Counted from the first letter of the stretch, positions 14,446-22,273 are shown. The stretch is 24,508 bases of DNA from Candidatus Nitrosomarinus sp. (GCA_003702465.1 REGF01000006.1:2416-26923); one strand, 5' to 3'. The notes: generated by a model not told the origin, from the letters alone. Translations and numbers: made by a program.

Positions 14446-15494
14446 TCCATTTTCCTCGCTATTGCCACCGTTAAATTTGGTGGGAATTTCTGCTTTTCTA
14501 CAATTAATTCTCCTTTTGACACTTTAATTGCAGCAGCCTCTGATACACTTGCTGTTCCTTCAAATGCTTTAACTGTATTAGAAGGATTTGGAGTAATTAT
14601 TTCCGCAAGTTCTTCTCTATCAACATACTCTACTGGAATTTTCATTTCTTTTCCAAGTTCAATTAACCCTTTAACATCTTCAGGTTTTTTTATTGAAACT
14701 AGTTTGGCAATGGATTTAGAACTCAAATTGAATTTATCTAAGCAAAATTCTATCCCTTCTTTGATTGTATCTTTTGTTGTATCCCAATGTAATCCAATTC
14801 CAATTACTAAACTTTCAGGTCTATAAATTACAGATTCTTGAGATAAATCTTCTTCAATTATTTTATCTGAAATTATTAAATGTGCTTTAGAATTTGATTT
14901 TTTTAATTCATCTAAACTATCATAAATTTTTACATTTTTTGGTAATTGTTTGTACCATTCTTTGTTACCTGTTTGTTGATAAACACCTATTGGTTCTTCA
15001 TTTACCATATGTGCACTGATTTTTGTTACTGTTGTTTCATCATCAATTTTCCAACCAAATTCTTTACCAACTAAATCTACTGCAATTGTTTTGTTTACAT
15101 CTGCAGCAGTTGTAATTACTGGCAATGCATTTAATTTCTCTGCAATTTGTTGAGTTAATTCATTGGCTCCGCCAATATGACCTGACAAAACACTAATTAC
15201 AAAATTTGTTTTATCATCAATTACAATTACTGCAGGATCTGTTTTTTTATCCTTCAAATGAGGTGCAATTAATCTAATTACTGCACCTAATGAAAAAAGG
15301 CAAATTAATGCATTAGAATTTTTAAAAAGTTCAATTATTTTATTTGTTGTAGCCTCAGAATACCATGTAATTTCACTATTTTTATTAGATAATTTTTCTG
15401 GTGCAAAAACATCCCAATTAGGAAATAATTCCTTAAGTTTTTCTCCAATTATTATGCCATTTTTTGTAATTGCAAGAACAGATACCTTTTCCAT
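14442..15494 (-). CDS. cbiG: Cobalt-precorrin-5A hydrolase CbiG
   Basis: Opens the ring lactone of cobalt-precorrin-5A and releases the C-20 unit as acetaldehyde, the step specific to the anaerobic-type pathway. The N-terminal/central CbiG region shows VSVLAITKNG, CLFSLGAVIRLIAPHL and the hallmark SGHIGGANEL (residues 104-113 from this start). The C-terminal domain begins near VIGIGLHWDT and contains the VSEAAAI block. The frame continues six bases upstream to a TTG at 15500, but the ATG at 15494 lies 22 bases from the TATA-like box and is preferred (350 residues). The gene follows cbiD by about 37 bases and overlaps cbiX. Confidence 0.93.
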   Translation of the reverse strand: MEKVSVLAITKNGIIIGEKLKELFPNWDVFAPEKLSNKNSEITWYSEATTNKIIELFKNSNALICLFSLGAVIRLIAPHLKDKKTDPAVIVIDDKTNFVISVLSGHIGGANELTQQIAEKLNALPVITTAADVNKTIAVDLVGKEFGWKIDDETTVTKISAHMVNEEPIGVYQQTGNKEWYKQLPKNVKIYDSLDELKKSNSKAHLIISDKIIEEDLSQESVIYRPESLVIGIGLHWDTTKDTIKEGIEFCLDKFNLSSKSIAKLVSIKKPEDVKGLIELGKEMKIPVEYVDREELAEIITPNPSNTVKAFEGTASVSEAAAIKVSKGELIVEKQKFPPNLTVAIARKME

Positions 15495-15510
15495 AATCAA
15501 AAATTTTCAA

Positions 15511-15521
15511 CTTTAATAAAA
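15511..15521 (-). promoter_or_regulatory. TATA-like box for cbiG-cbiX-cbiC
   Basis: On the minus strand TTTTATTAAAG is centred about 22 bases upstream of the cbiG ATG at 15494, in the short gap after cbiD. cbiG-X-C may therefore be transcribed on their own as well as by read-through from cbiD. Confidence 0.4.
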
Positions 15522-15531
15522 TACCTTACTC

Positions 15532-16629
15532 TTATGATTTTCTAGCAAGGATCTGTCCTTCAAAATCAAACAATATTACATCAATTGGAACTTTTTCTTC
15601 TGAATGTTTTCTCATGTGCCTATGTGTTTCACTACAAATTAGTTCAAAAAATCCAGTAATGTTATTTTCTTTGATTATTTCTGAAACATGTCTTGCTGTA
15701 TTTGCTTTTTTAATACTTTGAATAACTTCTTCATTTGCATTTGATTTTTTTGCTAATTCTGATAAAAAATTCATATCCACTTTTGATCCTTTCACGTGAG
15801 TCTGTTTTACACCTGCAGCCATTTTGGCCAGTTTCCCAATAAATCCTACAACATATGCTTTTTTGATATTTTTTCTACCACATTGCTGTATTGTATATCC
15901 TGAAAAATCTCCCATTTGTACAAAACAGTGAATTGGTAAATCAACAATTTTTTTTGCATATTCTTCACTTCTTCCACCTGTTGTTAATACTACAGTTTCA
16001 TTACCTGCAGCAATTGCTACATCCAAATTTTGTCTAATTGATGCTGCATATGATGCTGTAGAAAATGGAATTACAATTCCACTTGTACCTAAAATTGAAA
16101 TTCCATCTTTGATTCCTAATCTAGGATTATCCGTTTTTGGTGCTAATTCTTTTCCTTTTGGTACTGAAATTACAACTCTAATTCCTTTTTTATTCAAAAT
16201 TTCTTTTCCAACATCTCTTAAATTTTCATGAATCATTTTTTTTGGTACAGGATTAATTGCAGGTTTCCCAATTTCCAACCCTAAACCTGGTTTTGTAACA
16301 ATTCCTACTCCTTCACCACCATCAATTTCAATTTCATCAATTTTTTCTGTTAATGATAATTCAACAATTATTTCAGCACCATGTGTGACATCTGGATCAT
16401 CGCCACCATTTTTTATTACACAACATCTTGCTTTTTCATTTTCAAATTCACAAAATTTTACAGGGATTTGAATTGAAGAACCCCTTGGTAAAATTATGTC
16501 TACAGACTCAATTTTCTTTTGATTAATTATTGATAATAATGCAGATTTTGCTGCAGCTGTAGCAGAACTTCCTGTTGTGTAACCTGTTTTTAGTTCTACT
16601 TTTTTCTCTGACATATCTCTTAAATTCAT
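15532..16629 (-). CDS. cbiD: Cobalt-precorrin-5B C1-methyltransferase CbiD
   Basis: Methylates C-1 of cobalt-precorrin-5B using S-adenosylmethionine, the step after CbiG. It has 365 residues. Family blocks are the N-terminal LKTGYTTGSSATAAAKSA (residues 13-30), KNGGDDPDVTHGAEI, GGEGVGIVTKPGLG, KPAINPVPKKMI, the central GISILGTSGIVIPFSTASYAAS stretch and VGFIGKLAKMAAG. The fold is unrelated to the CbiL/CbiF methylases, and no SAM motif is obvious by eye. The start is placed at the ATG 16629; an in-frame ATG at 16614 is possible. First gene of the minus-strand cbi run; its products feed CbiC after further steps encoded elsewhere. Confidence 0.95.
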   Translation of the reverse strand: MNLRDMSEKKVELKTGYTTGSSATAAAKSALLSIINQKKIESVDIILPRGSSIQIPVKFCEFENEKARCCVIKNGGDDPDVTHGAEIIVELSLTEKIDEIEIDGGEGVGIVTKPGLGLEIGKPAINPVPKKMIHENLRDVGKEILNKKGIRVVISVPKGKELAPKTDNPRLGIKDGISILGTSGIVIPFSTASYAASIRQNLDVAIAAGNETVVLTTGGRSEEYAKKIVDLPIHCFVQMGDFSGYTIQQCGRKNIKKAYVVGFIGKLAKMAAGVKQTHVKGSKVDMNFLSELAKKSNANEEVIQSIKKANTARHVSEIIKENNITGFFELICSETHRHMRKHSEEKVPIDVILFDFEGQILARKS

Positions 16630-16647
16630 TTTCTAGTATTAACTCTT

Positions 16648-16658
16648 ATTTCATTAAT
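16648..16658 (-). promoter_or_regulatory. TATA-like box for the cbiD operon
   Basis: On the minus strand the stretch ATTAATGAAAT is centred about 24 bases before the ATG at 16629. It shares the 77-base divergent interval with the SDR gene promoter. Confidence 0.35.
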
Positions 16659-16677
16659 CTTGAAAATTCGCTATAGA

Positions 16678-16689
16678 TTTAAAATTAAA
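16678..16689 (+). promoter_or_regulatory. TATA-like box for the SDR gene
   Basis: TTTAAAATTAAA is centred 24 bases before the ATG at 16707, consistent with a leaderless transcript. Confidence 0.5.
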
Positions 16690-16706
16690 AGTCGATTTGA
16701 ATAATT

Positions 16707-17576
16707 ATGGTTAAGCCTATCCAAGTAGTTGTTACTGGTGCAAGTGGATTTGTAGCAAAAAATCTTAGAAAATATTTATCTGAGAATGATGTTAATTTAA
16801 TTTCAATTTCAAGAAATAATTTTCGAACTTATAAAAATGAACAAAAAATTATTTCTAAAGACTACAAAGAAAAATTTATTCTCAATAAAATTAAAAATTC
16901 AAATGCACTAATTCATCTTGTAGGAATTGGAAAACAATCTGTGGAGATTGATTATGAAATGATAAATGTTGAATTAACTAAGCATATAGTAAATTTAGCA
17001 AAAAAGGCAAAAATTAAAAAAATTGTTTACAATAGTGGTCTTGGAGTTTCTAGTAAAACTTCTGTGGGATATTTTATTTCTAAATACAAAGCTGAAAAAA
17101 TTATTGTAAATTCAGGCTTAAACTATACTATTTTTCGACCATCGTATATTGTGGGAAAAGATGATTTGTTTACAAAATTCTTAAAAAAACAAATTAAAAT
17201 TAAAACAATTGAAATACCTGGTTCTGGTCAGTATTCAATTCAACCAATTTTTATTAATGATGTAGTAAAAATTCTCTTTCAATCTATAACTGAAAAAAAA
17301 TTTGGAAATAAAATAATTGATCTAGTTGGATCTGAATATTTAACATTTGAAAAATATGTGAAACTTTTTTGTAGAGGAAATAAAATAAAAATTAAAAAAG
17401 TTAATTTAGAAAATACATATTATAATGCAATTAATAACAAAAAATCTAATTTTGGTATTGATGATCTAAATATTCTCGTTGGTGATTTTAAAGGAAATTA
17501 TAATCAATTAGAAAAAATTTCACAAATTAAATTTGAATCTGTTGTAGAATTATTAAAGTCCGGCAGATTGCTTTAG
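16707..17576 (+). CDS. NAD(P)-binding SDR-family protein, NDUFA9-like atypical/extended SDR
   Basis: A 289-residue Rossmann-fold protein. The dinucleotide-binding motif is VVTGASGFVAKNL at residues 8-20 (TGxxGxx, with Ala in place of the usual last Gly). The NALIHLVGIG strand follows, then IVYNSGLG, a YFISK element that fits YxxxK, and YTIFRPSYIVG. The last is characteristic of the NDUFA9/complex-I-assembly-like branch of atypical SDRs. The C-terminal third has a IQPIFINDVVKIL block and is very Lys/Asn rich. The substrate is unknown; NAD-dependent sugar epimerase is an alternative label. The start is ATG at 16707. The last 24 bases overlap the end of metK on the opposite strand. Confidence 0.8.
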   Translation: MVKPIQVVVTGASGFVAKNLRKYLSENDVNLISISRNNFRTYKNEQKIISKDYKEKFILNKIKNSNALIHLVGIGKQSVEIDYEMINVELTKHIVNLAKKAKIKKIVYNSGLGVSSKTSVGYFISKYKAEKIIVNSGLNYTIFRPSYIVGKDDLFTKFLKKQIKIKTIEIPGSGQYSIQPIFINDVVKILFQSITEKKFGNKIIDLVGSEYLTFEKYVKLFCRGNKIKIKKVNLENTYYNAINNKKSNFGIDDLNILVGDFKGNYNQLEKISQIKFESVVELLKSGRLL

Positions 17577-18719
17577 AATTTCTGCTTTGTCAGTTTTTTC
17601 CCAACTGAATTCTGGTTCATTTCTTCCAAAATGTCCATATGCTGCTGTTTTTTTGTAAATTGGTCTTTTCAAATCTAATTCTGAAATAATGCCTGATGGT
17701 TTCATATCAAAATTCTTTCTAACTAATTCTTCAATTTGATTTTCTGGAATTTTATTGGTACCAAAAGTATTGACATAAAGTGATACTGGTTCTGCAACAC
17801 CAATTGCATATGCAAGTTGAACTTCACATCTGTCTGCAAATTTTGCTGCAACTAGATTTTTAGCAATATATCTACACATGTAACATGCAGATCTGTCAAC
17901 TTTAGATGGATCCTTTCCTGAAAAAGCTCCGCCTCCATGTCTTCCAAAACCACCATAACTATCAACAATAATTTTTCTTCCAGTTAAACCAGCATCTCCA
18001 TGAGGTCCTCCAATCACAAATTTTCCTGTAGGATTGATGTGAATTTTTATTTGATCATTCCAAAGATTTCCTAAAACAGGTTTGATTACTTTATCAACTA
18101 TCTCTTTTGCTATATCTTCTTGAGATATTTCAGGTGCATGCTGTGTTGAAATAACTACTGTTTCAATTCCAACCGGTTTGTTATCTTCATACTTTACTGA
18201 AACTTGTGACTTGCCATCTGGTCTAACCCATGGTAGAGTGTTGTTTCTTCTAACTTCTGATAATTTTTGAATTAATTTATGAGCTAATAAAATTGGCATA
18301 GGCATTAATTCTTCAGTTTCATTTGTTGCGTAACCGAACATTAGTCCTTGGTCACCTGCGCCTTGTTCTTTTTCTTCTGTTGCTGTAACCCCTTGACTAA
18401 TATCTGGACTTTGAGAATGTAATCTTAAATCAACTTTACATGTATCTCCATCAAACATCAATTCTTTATCATTATAACCAATTTCTTTGATTGTTTTTCT
18501 AACTAATTCTTCTTGTGCTTTTTTATCAAAAACTGCTTTTGATGTAACTTCTCCTGATACAACTACAAAATCTGTTGTAACCATTGTTTCAACTGCAACT
18601 CTTGAATCTGGATCTTGTTTTAGATATTCGTCTAAAAATGCATCTGAAATATTATCACATACTTTATCTGGATGCCCTTCTGTTACTGATTCTGATGTAA
18701 ATAGAAAAGTATTGGTCAT
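17553..18719 (-). CDS. metK: S-adenosylmethionine synthetase, bacterial/eukaryotic type MetK
   Basis: Makes S-adenosylmethionine from ATP and methionine. It has 388 residues with the full set of bacterial-type MetK blocks: the N-terminal FTSESVTEGHPDKVCD (GHPDK 15-19), the GAGDQGLMFGYA loop, RPDGKSQVSVKY, STQHAPEIS, INPTGKFVIGGPHGDAGLTGRK, the GGGAFSGKDPSKVDRSA glycine/phosphate loop and the C-terminal YGHFGR. It does not resemble the archaeal-type MAT found in most archaea. The start is ATG at 18719, and a TATA-like A/T tract lies within the end of the upstream LSm gene. The product supports the CbiD-type and other SAM-dependent methylations of the nearby corrinoid pathway, as well as general metabolism. 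Confidence 0.97.
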   Translation of the reverse strand: MTNTFLFTSESVTEGHPDKVCDNISDAFLDEYLKQDPDSRVAVETMVTTDFVVVSGEVTSKAVFDKKAQEELVRKTIKEIGYNDKELMFDGDTCKVDLRLHSQSPDISQGVTATEEKEQGAGDQGLMFGYATNETEELMPMPILLAHKLIQKLSEVRRNNTLPWVRPDGKSQVSVKYEDNKPVGIETVVISTQHAPEISQEDIAKEIVDKVIKPVLGNLWNDQIKIHINPTGKFVIGGPHGDAGLTGRKIIVDSYGGFGRHGGGAFSGKDPSKVDRSACYMCRYIAKNLVAAKFADRCEVQLAYAIGVAEPVSLYVNTFGTNKIPENQIEELVRKNFDMKPSGIISELDLKRPIYKKTAAYGHFGRNEPEFSWEKTDKAEILKQSAGL

Positions 18720-18730
18720 AAAACCACTCT

Positions 18731-18744
18731 TAATTTAATTAAAG
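18731..18744 (-). promoter_or_regulatory. TATA-like tract for metK
   Basis: On the minus strand CTTTAATTAAATTA is centred about 18-20 bases before the metK ATG. It overlaps the last codons and stop of the LSm gene. Spacing is at the short end of the range. Confidence 0.35.
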
Positions 18745-18984
18745 TTCATTTTCTAATTTGATAAACAACACATTGTTTCCTCTGACGATAACTCTACCAT
18801 AATTTGCAATGGTTTTGCTTTCGTGGATTTCTTCTGCGTCAGTCATTATCAAATTCATGTATGAATCGACATTATCCATTTTACCCTTGTATTCAACTTC
18901 GTTCTTTAATCTAACGGTAACTTTCTTTTTTGTACTTTTTTGAAGTATTGTTAATGGTCTTTTTGCACTATTTGATTGGGACAC
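18739..18984 (-). CDS. Archaeal Sm-like (LSm) RNA-binding protein
   Basis: An Sm fold that forms a ring binding U-rich RNA. From GTG at 18984 the protein is 81 residues: a short lead MSQSNSAKRP, the Sm1 motif (TKKKVTVRLKNEVEYKGKM, then DSYMNLIM) and the Sm2 motif (YGRVIVRGNNVLFI). The frame stays open to a TTG at 19083, which would add 33 residues. That form is unlike typical ~80-residue archaeal LSm proteins and would start back to back with the radB ATG, so the shorter form is preferred. The extra part could then be leader. It is upstream of metK on the same strand with 19 bases between stop and ATG, possibly co-transcribed. Confidence 0.85.
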   Translation of the reverse strand: MSQSNSAKRPLTILQKSTKKKVTVRLKNEVEYKGKMDNVDSYMNLIMTDAEEIHESKTIANYGRVIVRGNNVLFIKLENEL

Positions 18985-19047
18985 TAAATGTTCACTTATT
19001 TTCAAAAATTCTTGTCCAGCATAAAAGCCTTGCCACGATTGTAATTC

Positions 19048-19056
19048 TTTAAATTT
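19048..19056 (+). promoter_or_regulatory. TATA-like box for the radB-like gene
   Basis: TTTAAATTT lies 28-36 bases before the ATG at 19084. This is a little long, but it is the best box outside the palindrome that overlaps the start. Confidence 0.3.
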
Positions 19057-19065
19057 TTTCTTTAT

Positions 19066-19084
19066 TTTGTATAAATTATACAAA
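19066..19084. repeat. 19-bp perfect palindrome at the LSm/radB divergence
   Basis: TTTGTATAA-A-TTATACAAA has 9-base arms around one central A, and its last base is the first base of the radB ATG. It contains a symmetrical TATAA/TTATA core, so it may act as a TATA element read both ways or as an operator covering the radB start. The symmetry is exact; the function is inferred. Confidence 0.5.
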
Positions 19085-19731
19085 TGATCTCAACCGGTTT
19101 AAAAAAAATAGATAATTTTCTATCAGGAGGAATTCCTAATGGTGTGATTGTGGATATTTTTGGAGGAAATGGAACTGGCAAAACTCAACTATTATTACAA
19201 TTATCAATTAATTCAATAAAAAATGGTGGCAAAGTTTTATTTTTAGATACTACTGGAGGATTTAGACCTGAAAGAATTTTAGAAATCCAAAAAAAATCTG
19301 ATTCAAATATTAATTTCCTTAACAACATTATTGTCTCTAGAGTTACAAATACATCTGAACAAATTAATTCAATAAAAAATTTTGAAGAACAAATTTTTTC
19401 TTTAATTGTTATTGATAATATTACAGATTTGTTTTCTTATGAATATAAAAATAATCAATCCATCTTTAAAAAAAATTCTTTATTTATGAAATATATGCAT
19501 GAATTATCTTCATATGCAGTTTCTCACAAAATTCCTATTGTAATTACTAATATGATTAGAAATTCAAATGAACAAGAAGTTGAAAATATGTCTACTGCAA
19601 TAGATCTTTTTACTCATATCAAGATTCATCTTTTCAAAAATTCATCTATTTACAATGGTGAAATTTCTTCTCCCTTCAATAAAGAAAATTTTTCTTATAC
19701 AATAACGTCTTCTGGTATGTCTGATGATTGA
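19084..19731 (+). CDS. radB: RadB-like RecA/RadA-superfamily ATPase
   Basis: A 215-residue single-core RecA-family ATPase like archaeal RadB, a RadA paralogue involved in recombination and repair. Seen: the N-terminal STGLKKIDNFLSGGIPNG (residues 3-20), as in RadA/RadB, Walker A GGNGTGKT (27-34), the VLFLDTTGGFRPER segment holding the RadA-like catalytic position, Walker B FSLIVIDNITD, and IPIVITNMIR. There is no N-terminal helix-hairpin-helix DNA-binding domain as in RadA, and the length matches RadB (about 220). The ATG at 19084 gives the family N-terminus. The stop lies 3 bases from the RPA stop on the other strand, so the two genes are tail to tail. Confidence 0.85.
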   Translation: MISTGLKKIDNFLSGGIPNGVIVDIFGGNGTGKTQLLLQLSINSIKNGGKVLFLDTTGGFRPERILEIQKKSDSNINFLNNIIVSRVTNTSEQINSIKNFEEQIFSLIVIDNITDLFSYEYKNNQSIFKKNSLFMKYMHELSSYAVSHKIPIVITNMIRNSNEQEVENMSTAIDLFTHIKIHLFKNSSIYNGEISSPFNKENFSYTITSSGMSDD

Positions 19732-19734
19732 TTT

Positions 19735-21138
19735 TTAATTTTTCTTAATAATTTTTGAATGTGCTGTTAAAAATAATTCAATTCTACCCTCACCAAAATT
19801 ATTTGCTTTAGCATTTAATCCTGTTATGGAAATTATTTCTCCTAATTCACATTTATCAATTAATTTTGCTTGATTTCTCCATCCTTTTACCCAAATTTGA
19901 CCAGTATCATCTTCAACAAACATTTCTGATAAAGAAATTGATTCACCTGATTTAGTTTGAATTTCTTTCCTTTCAGGAACTTTTAGAACTATAGATTCAA
20001 TACAATATGTTTCATCTACTTTTACATCACTAATCTTTGTTCGAATTTTAGATAGTGATGGAATTGTTTCATCATCTTCTAATTTCCTAACAAATGAATT
20101 TTCATCTAATGTGACAGAATTTCCATAAACCTTTGATGGCATACACTCAATGACATCTCCTTCAACACAGATACTGGTTGAATTTGAGAAATCATTGATG
20201 TTGTAAATATTTTTTTGATTATCTGTTGCTATTATCATATTCTTTCCATTTTCAGTTGTTACAATTGAAAGAATTCTTGCAATAATTGGATCTGCTTCTT
20301 TTCCACCTTCAATTTCAATAATCGTTGCTTCATTACCATGAATTTCTAATCCTTGATTTCCAGACTTGACTCTAACTCCAAGTAACTTTACATTTGCTGA
20401 TTGTGAAATCATGTTTGGAATCAGTGATTCATCTTTACCCCATAACACGACCCTCATTGCAGAGCCATCTTTTCCCTTTAATCTCATTCTGAGTGCAGTT
20501 CCAGGTTGACCTCTAGAATTTGTAAATTTCATTCCACTAATGATTCCATCAATTGTTCCTGAGATGACAAGATCCTTCTGACCTTCTTGTAATTCACTAA
20601 TGTCTTTTGTAATTTTATCAATCATTGGAATTTGGCTTTCAGTTTCAACAGTTTGAATATTTGAGCCTGAACCAATATTGATCGTTGGAGAACCATCTAA
20701 ATCTGATTTTACATATGCTTTAATTATTTTAATTAGATCACCTGGCTTAAGATTCTCAATTCCAGGTAAGTTTGCTTTTTCATCCCATAACTTTACACTT
20801 GCTGTAGAACCTGAATCATATACTGTCATTGTTCTTAAATCAAATGTGGAACCGTCTTTTCTTGAAAATTGTTTTGTGGGTGAAAAATTTAAAACTCTAG
20901 TTTCTAAAGAAATTTCTTTTGCACCTGCATATAGATCCTTTAAACTAATTTCAGCTTTTGATTGTTCATCTAGTTTAACATTATAATCTGAAGCAATTAA
21001 GAACACTGCTCCTTCATCAGTTAGATATCCTGAACCAATTTTCTCTTTTTTTTCTGCAATTTTTTGATCGATAATATCTTTAGTTAATTCAGGTTTTAGT
21101 TGAAGTAATTTTTCAATGAGATTTTGTGATTCTGACAT
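19735..21138 (-). CDS. rpa: Replication protein A / single-stranded DNA-binding protein, multi-OB
   Basis: A 467-residue archaeal RPA-like protein that coats single-stranded DNA in replication and repair. After a helical N-terminus (about 1-65) come repeated OB folds. The first is at ~75-165 (SLETRVLNFSPTKQF, VKLWDEKA, LKPGDLIKIIKAYVKSD). The second is at ~185-275 (LVISGTIDGIISGMKF, MRVVLWGKDES). One or two more follow to the end (VCVEGDVIECMPS, then a last fold near 370-465 with IWVKGWRNQAKLIDK). No CxxC zinc finger is present, unlike some euryarchaeal and eukaryotic large subunits. The start is ATG at 21138, with a TATA box 27 bases upstream. It faces radB tail to tail, in line with a shared role in recombination. 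Confidence 0.88.
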   Translation of the reverse strand: MSESQNLIEKLLQLKPELTKDIIDQKIAEKKEKIGSGYLTDEGAVFLIASDYNVKLDEQSKAEISLKDLYAGAKEISLETRVLNFSPTKQFSRKDGSTFDLRTMTVYDSGSTASVKLWDEKANLPGIENLKPGDLIKIIKAYVKSDLDGSPTINIGSGSNIQTVETESQIPMIDKITKDISELQEGQKDLVISGTIDGIISGMKFTNSRGQPGTALRMRLKGKDGSAMRVVLWGKDESLIPNMISQSANVKLLGVRVKSGNQGLEIHGNEATIIEIEGGKEADPIIARILSIVTTENGKNMIIATDNQKNIYNINDFSNSTSICVEGDVIECMPSKVYGNSVTLDENSFVRKLEDDETIPSLSKIRTKISDVKVDETYCIESIVLKVPERKEIQTKSGESISLSEMFVEDDTGQIWVKGWRNQAKLIDKCELGEIISITGLNAKANNFGEGRIELFLTAHSKIIKKN

Positions 21139-21158
21139 TCAGTGTTCATAAACAAGAT

Positions 21159-21170
21159 GTATTAATAAAA
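21159..21170 (-). promoter_or_regulatory. TATA box for RPA
   Basis: On the minus strand TTTTATTAATAC is centred about 26 bases before the ATG at 21138, a good leaderless arrangement. The rest of 21171-21300 is A/T-rich and shows no open frame or hairpin I can support. Confidence 0.5.
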
Positions 21171-21305
21171 ATTTCATTGATTTTTAATTAATTTCACTAA
21201 ATTATAGAGCGTCTATTGAATGATTTTATCTAAATCCATTTTCTTAATCTGAAACAATTTACAATTTTTCAAATTATTTAAGTTCTATAATTTGATCTCA
21301 TTACC

Positions 21306-21315
21306 TAAATTAATA
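21306..21315 (+). promoter_or_regulatory. TATA-like box for the ABC transporter operon
   Basis: TAAATTAATA is centred 24-25 bases before the ATG at 21335. This spacing favours that ATG over the in-frame TTG at 21329. Confidence 0.5.
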
Positions 21316-21334
21316 GGAAGATCGCAGTTTGATT

Positions 21335-22273
21335 ATGTCATGTATTGATGTTGAACATTTGACTAAATCATATGGATCAATCAATGCTGTAAATGATCTA
21401 ATTCTATCAGTCAAAAAAGGTCAAGTTTTTGGATTTTTAGGTCCAAATGGTGCAGGAAAATCTACTACAATTAAACTGCTTACAACCTTGATAAAACCAT
21501 CATCTGGCTCATTATCCATTTTAGGAATTGATGCAATTTCAAACCCACTAAAAATTCGTAGTAAAATTGGTGTTGTTTTACAACAACCAAGTTATGAGCC
21601 TACTTTGTCCGTAGAAAAATCTCTTGATAAATATGGAATGATGTGGAATATTCCTAAAATTGAGCGTAAAAAACGAATGGAACAACTATTGAAGGATTTT
21701 GATCTAGTTGAAATTCGCAAGAAGAGAAATGAGGATCTCTCAATTGGTCAACGTAGGCGTGTACAAGTTGCACGTGAATTCATGCATGATATGGAATTAT
21801 TATTTTTAGATGAACCAACCGTTGGATTAGATCCTGAAGCTCGCAGAAAATTATTAGATTACTTAAAAAATAAAATCAAAACTGGTTTAACAATTTTTTA
21901 CACAACTCATATTTTATCTGAAGCTGAATATCTTTGTGATGAAATAGCTATAATTGATAATGGTAAAATTCTAACTGTTGATTCACCTGATGCATTAAAA
22001 AATAGATTTGGAAAAGATAAAACAATTAAGATTCATTTACAAAATAAACAGTCAAACATTTCTTCGTTGTTAAATGATATACCTGATTTTGAAATTAACT
22101 TTGATACTGGTACAACAATAATTATTCATTCAGAACAATCAGAATTAATTTTACTTAGAGTTTTGAAAATACTTAATGAAAATAATATTGAAATTGAAGA
22201 TTTATCTGCAGTACCAACTAATCTTGAAGATGTATTTTTAAAAATGATGAGGGAAAATGCATCCAGTAATTAG
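21335..22273 (+). CDS. ABC transporter ATP-binding protein (DrrA/NatA/CcmA-like)
   Basis: Cytoplasmic ATPase of an ABC-2 type exporter, 312 residues from the ATG at 21335. Seen: Walker A GFLGPNGAGKST (about residues 33-44), Q-loop in VVLQQPSYEP, the signature LSIGQRRRVQVAREF, Walker B LLFLDEPTVGLDPEA and the H-loop FYTTHILSEAE. A C-terminal DrrA-type extension of ~90 residues follows, with the family's VPTNLEDVFLKM ending. All catalytic motifs are intact. The 17-base overlap with the downstream permease shows the two form one transporter. Exported substrate unknown; this branch moves drugs, lipids, polysaccharides or ions. Confidence 0.95.
   Translation: MSCIDVEHLTKSYGSINAVNDLILSVKKGQVFGFLGPNGAGKSTTIKLLTTLIKPSSGSLSILGIDAISNPLKIRSKIGVVLQQPSYEPTLSVEKSLDKYGMMWNIPKIERKKRMEQLLKDFDLVEIRKKRNEDLSIGQRRRVQVAREFMHDMELLFLDEPTVGLDPEARRKLLDYLKNKIKTGLTIFYTTHILSEAEYLCDEIAIIDNGKILTVDSPDALKNRFGKDKTIKIHLQNKQSNISSLLNDIPDFEINFDTGTTIIIHSEQSELILLRVLKILNENNIEIEDLSAVPTNLEDVFLKMMRENASSN

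Noticed and set aside
18985..19083. 33-residue N-terminal extension of the LSm protein from a TTG at 19083
   Set aside because: The family is normally about 80 residues, and the TTG abuts the radB ATG leaving no room for a promoter; GTG at 18984 gives a normal protein.
19125..19142. AGGAGG followed by ATG inside the radB gene, looking like a ribosome binding site and start
   Set aside because: The ATG is out of the radB frame and meets a stop after two codons; AGGAATTCCT there is probably a chance palindrome.
21171..21300. Possible C/D box RNA in the RPA/ABC gap (ATGATTT ... CTGA)
   Set aside because: The C box is a poor match and there are no C'/D' boxes or closing stem; the gap looks like ordinary promoter DNA.
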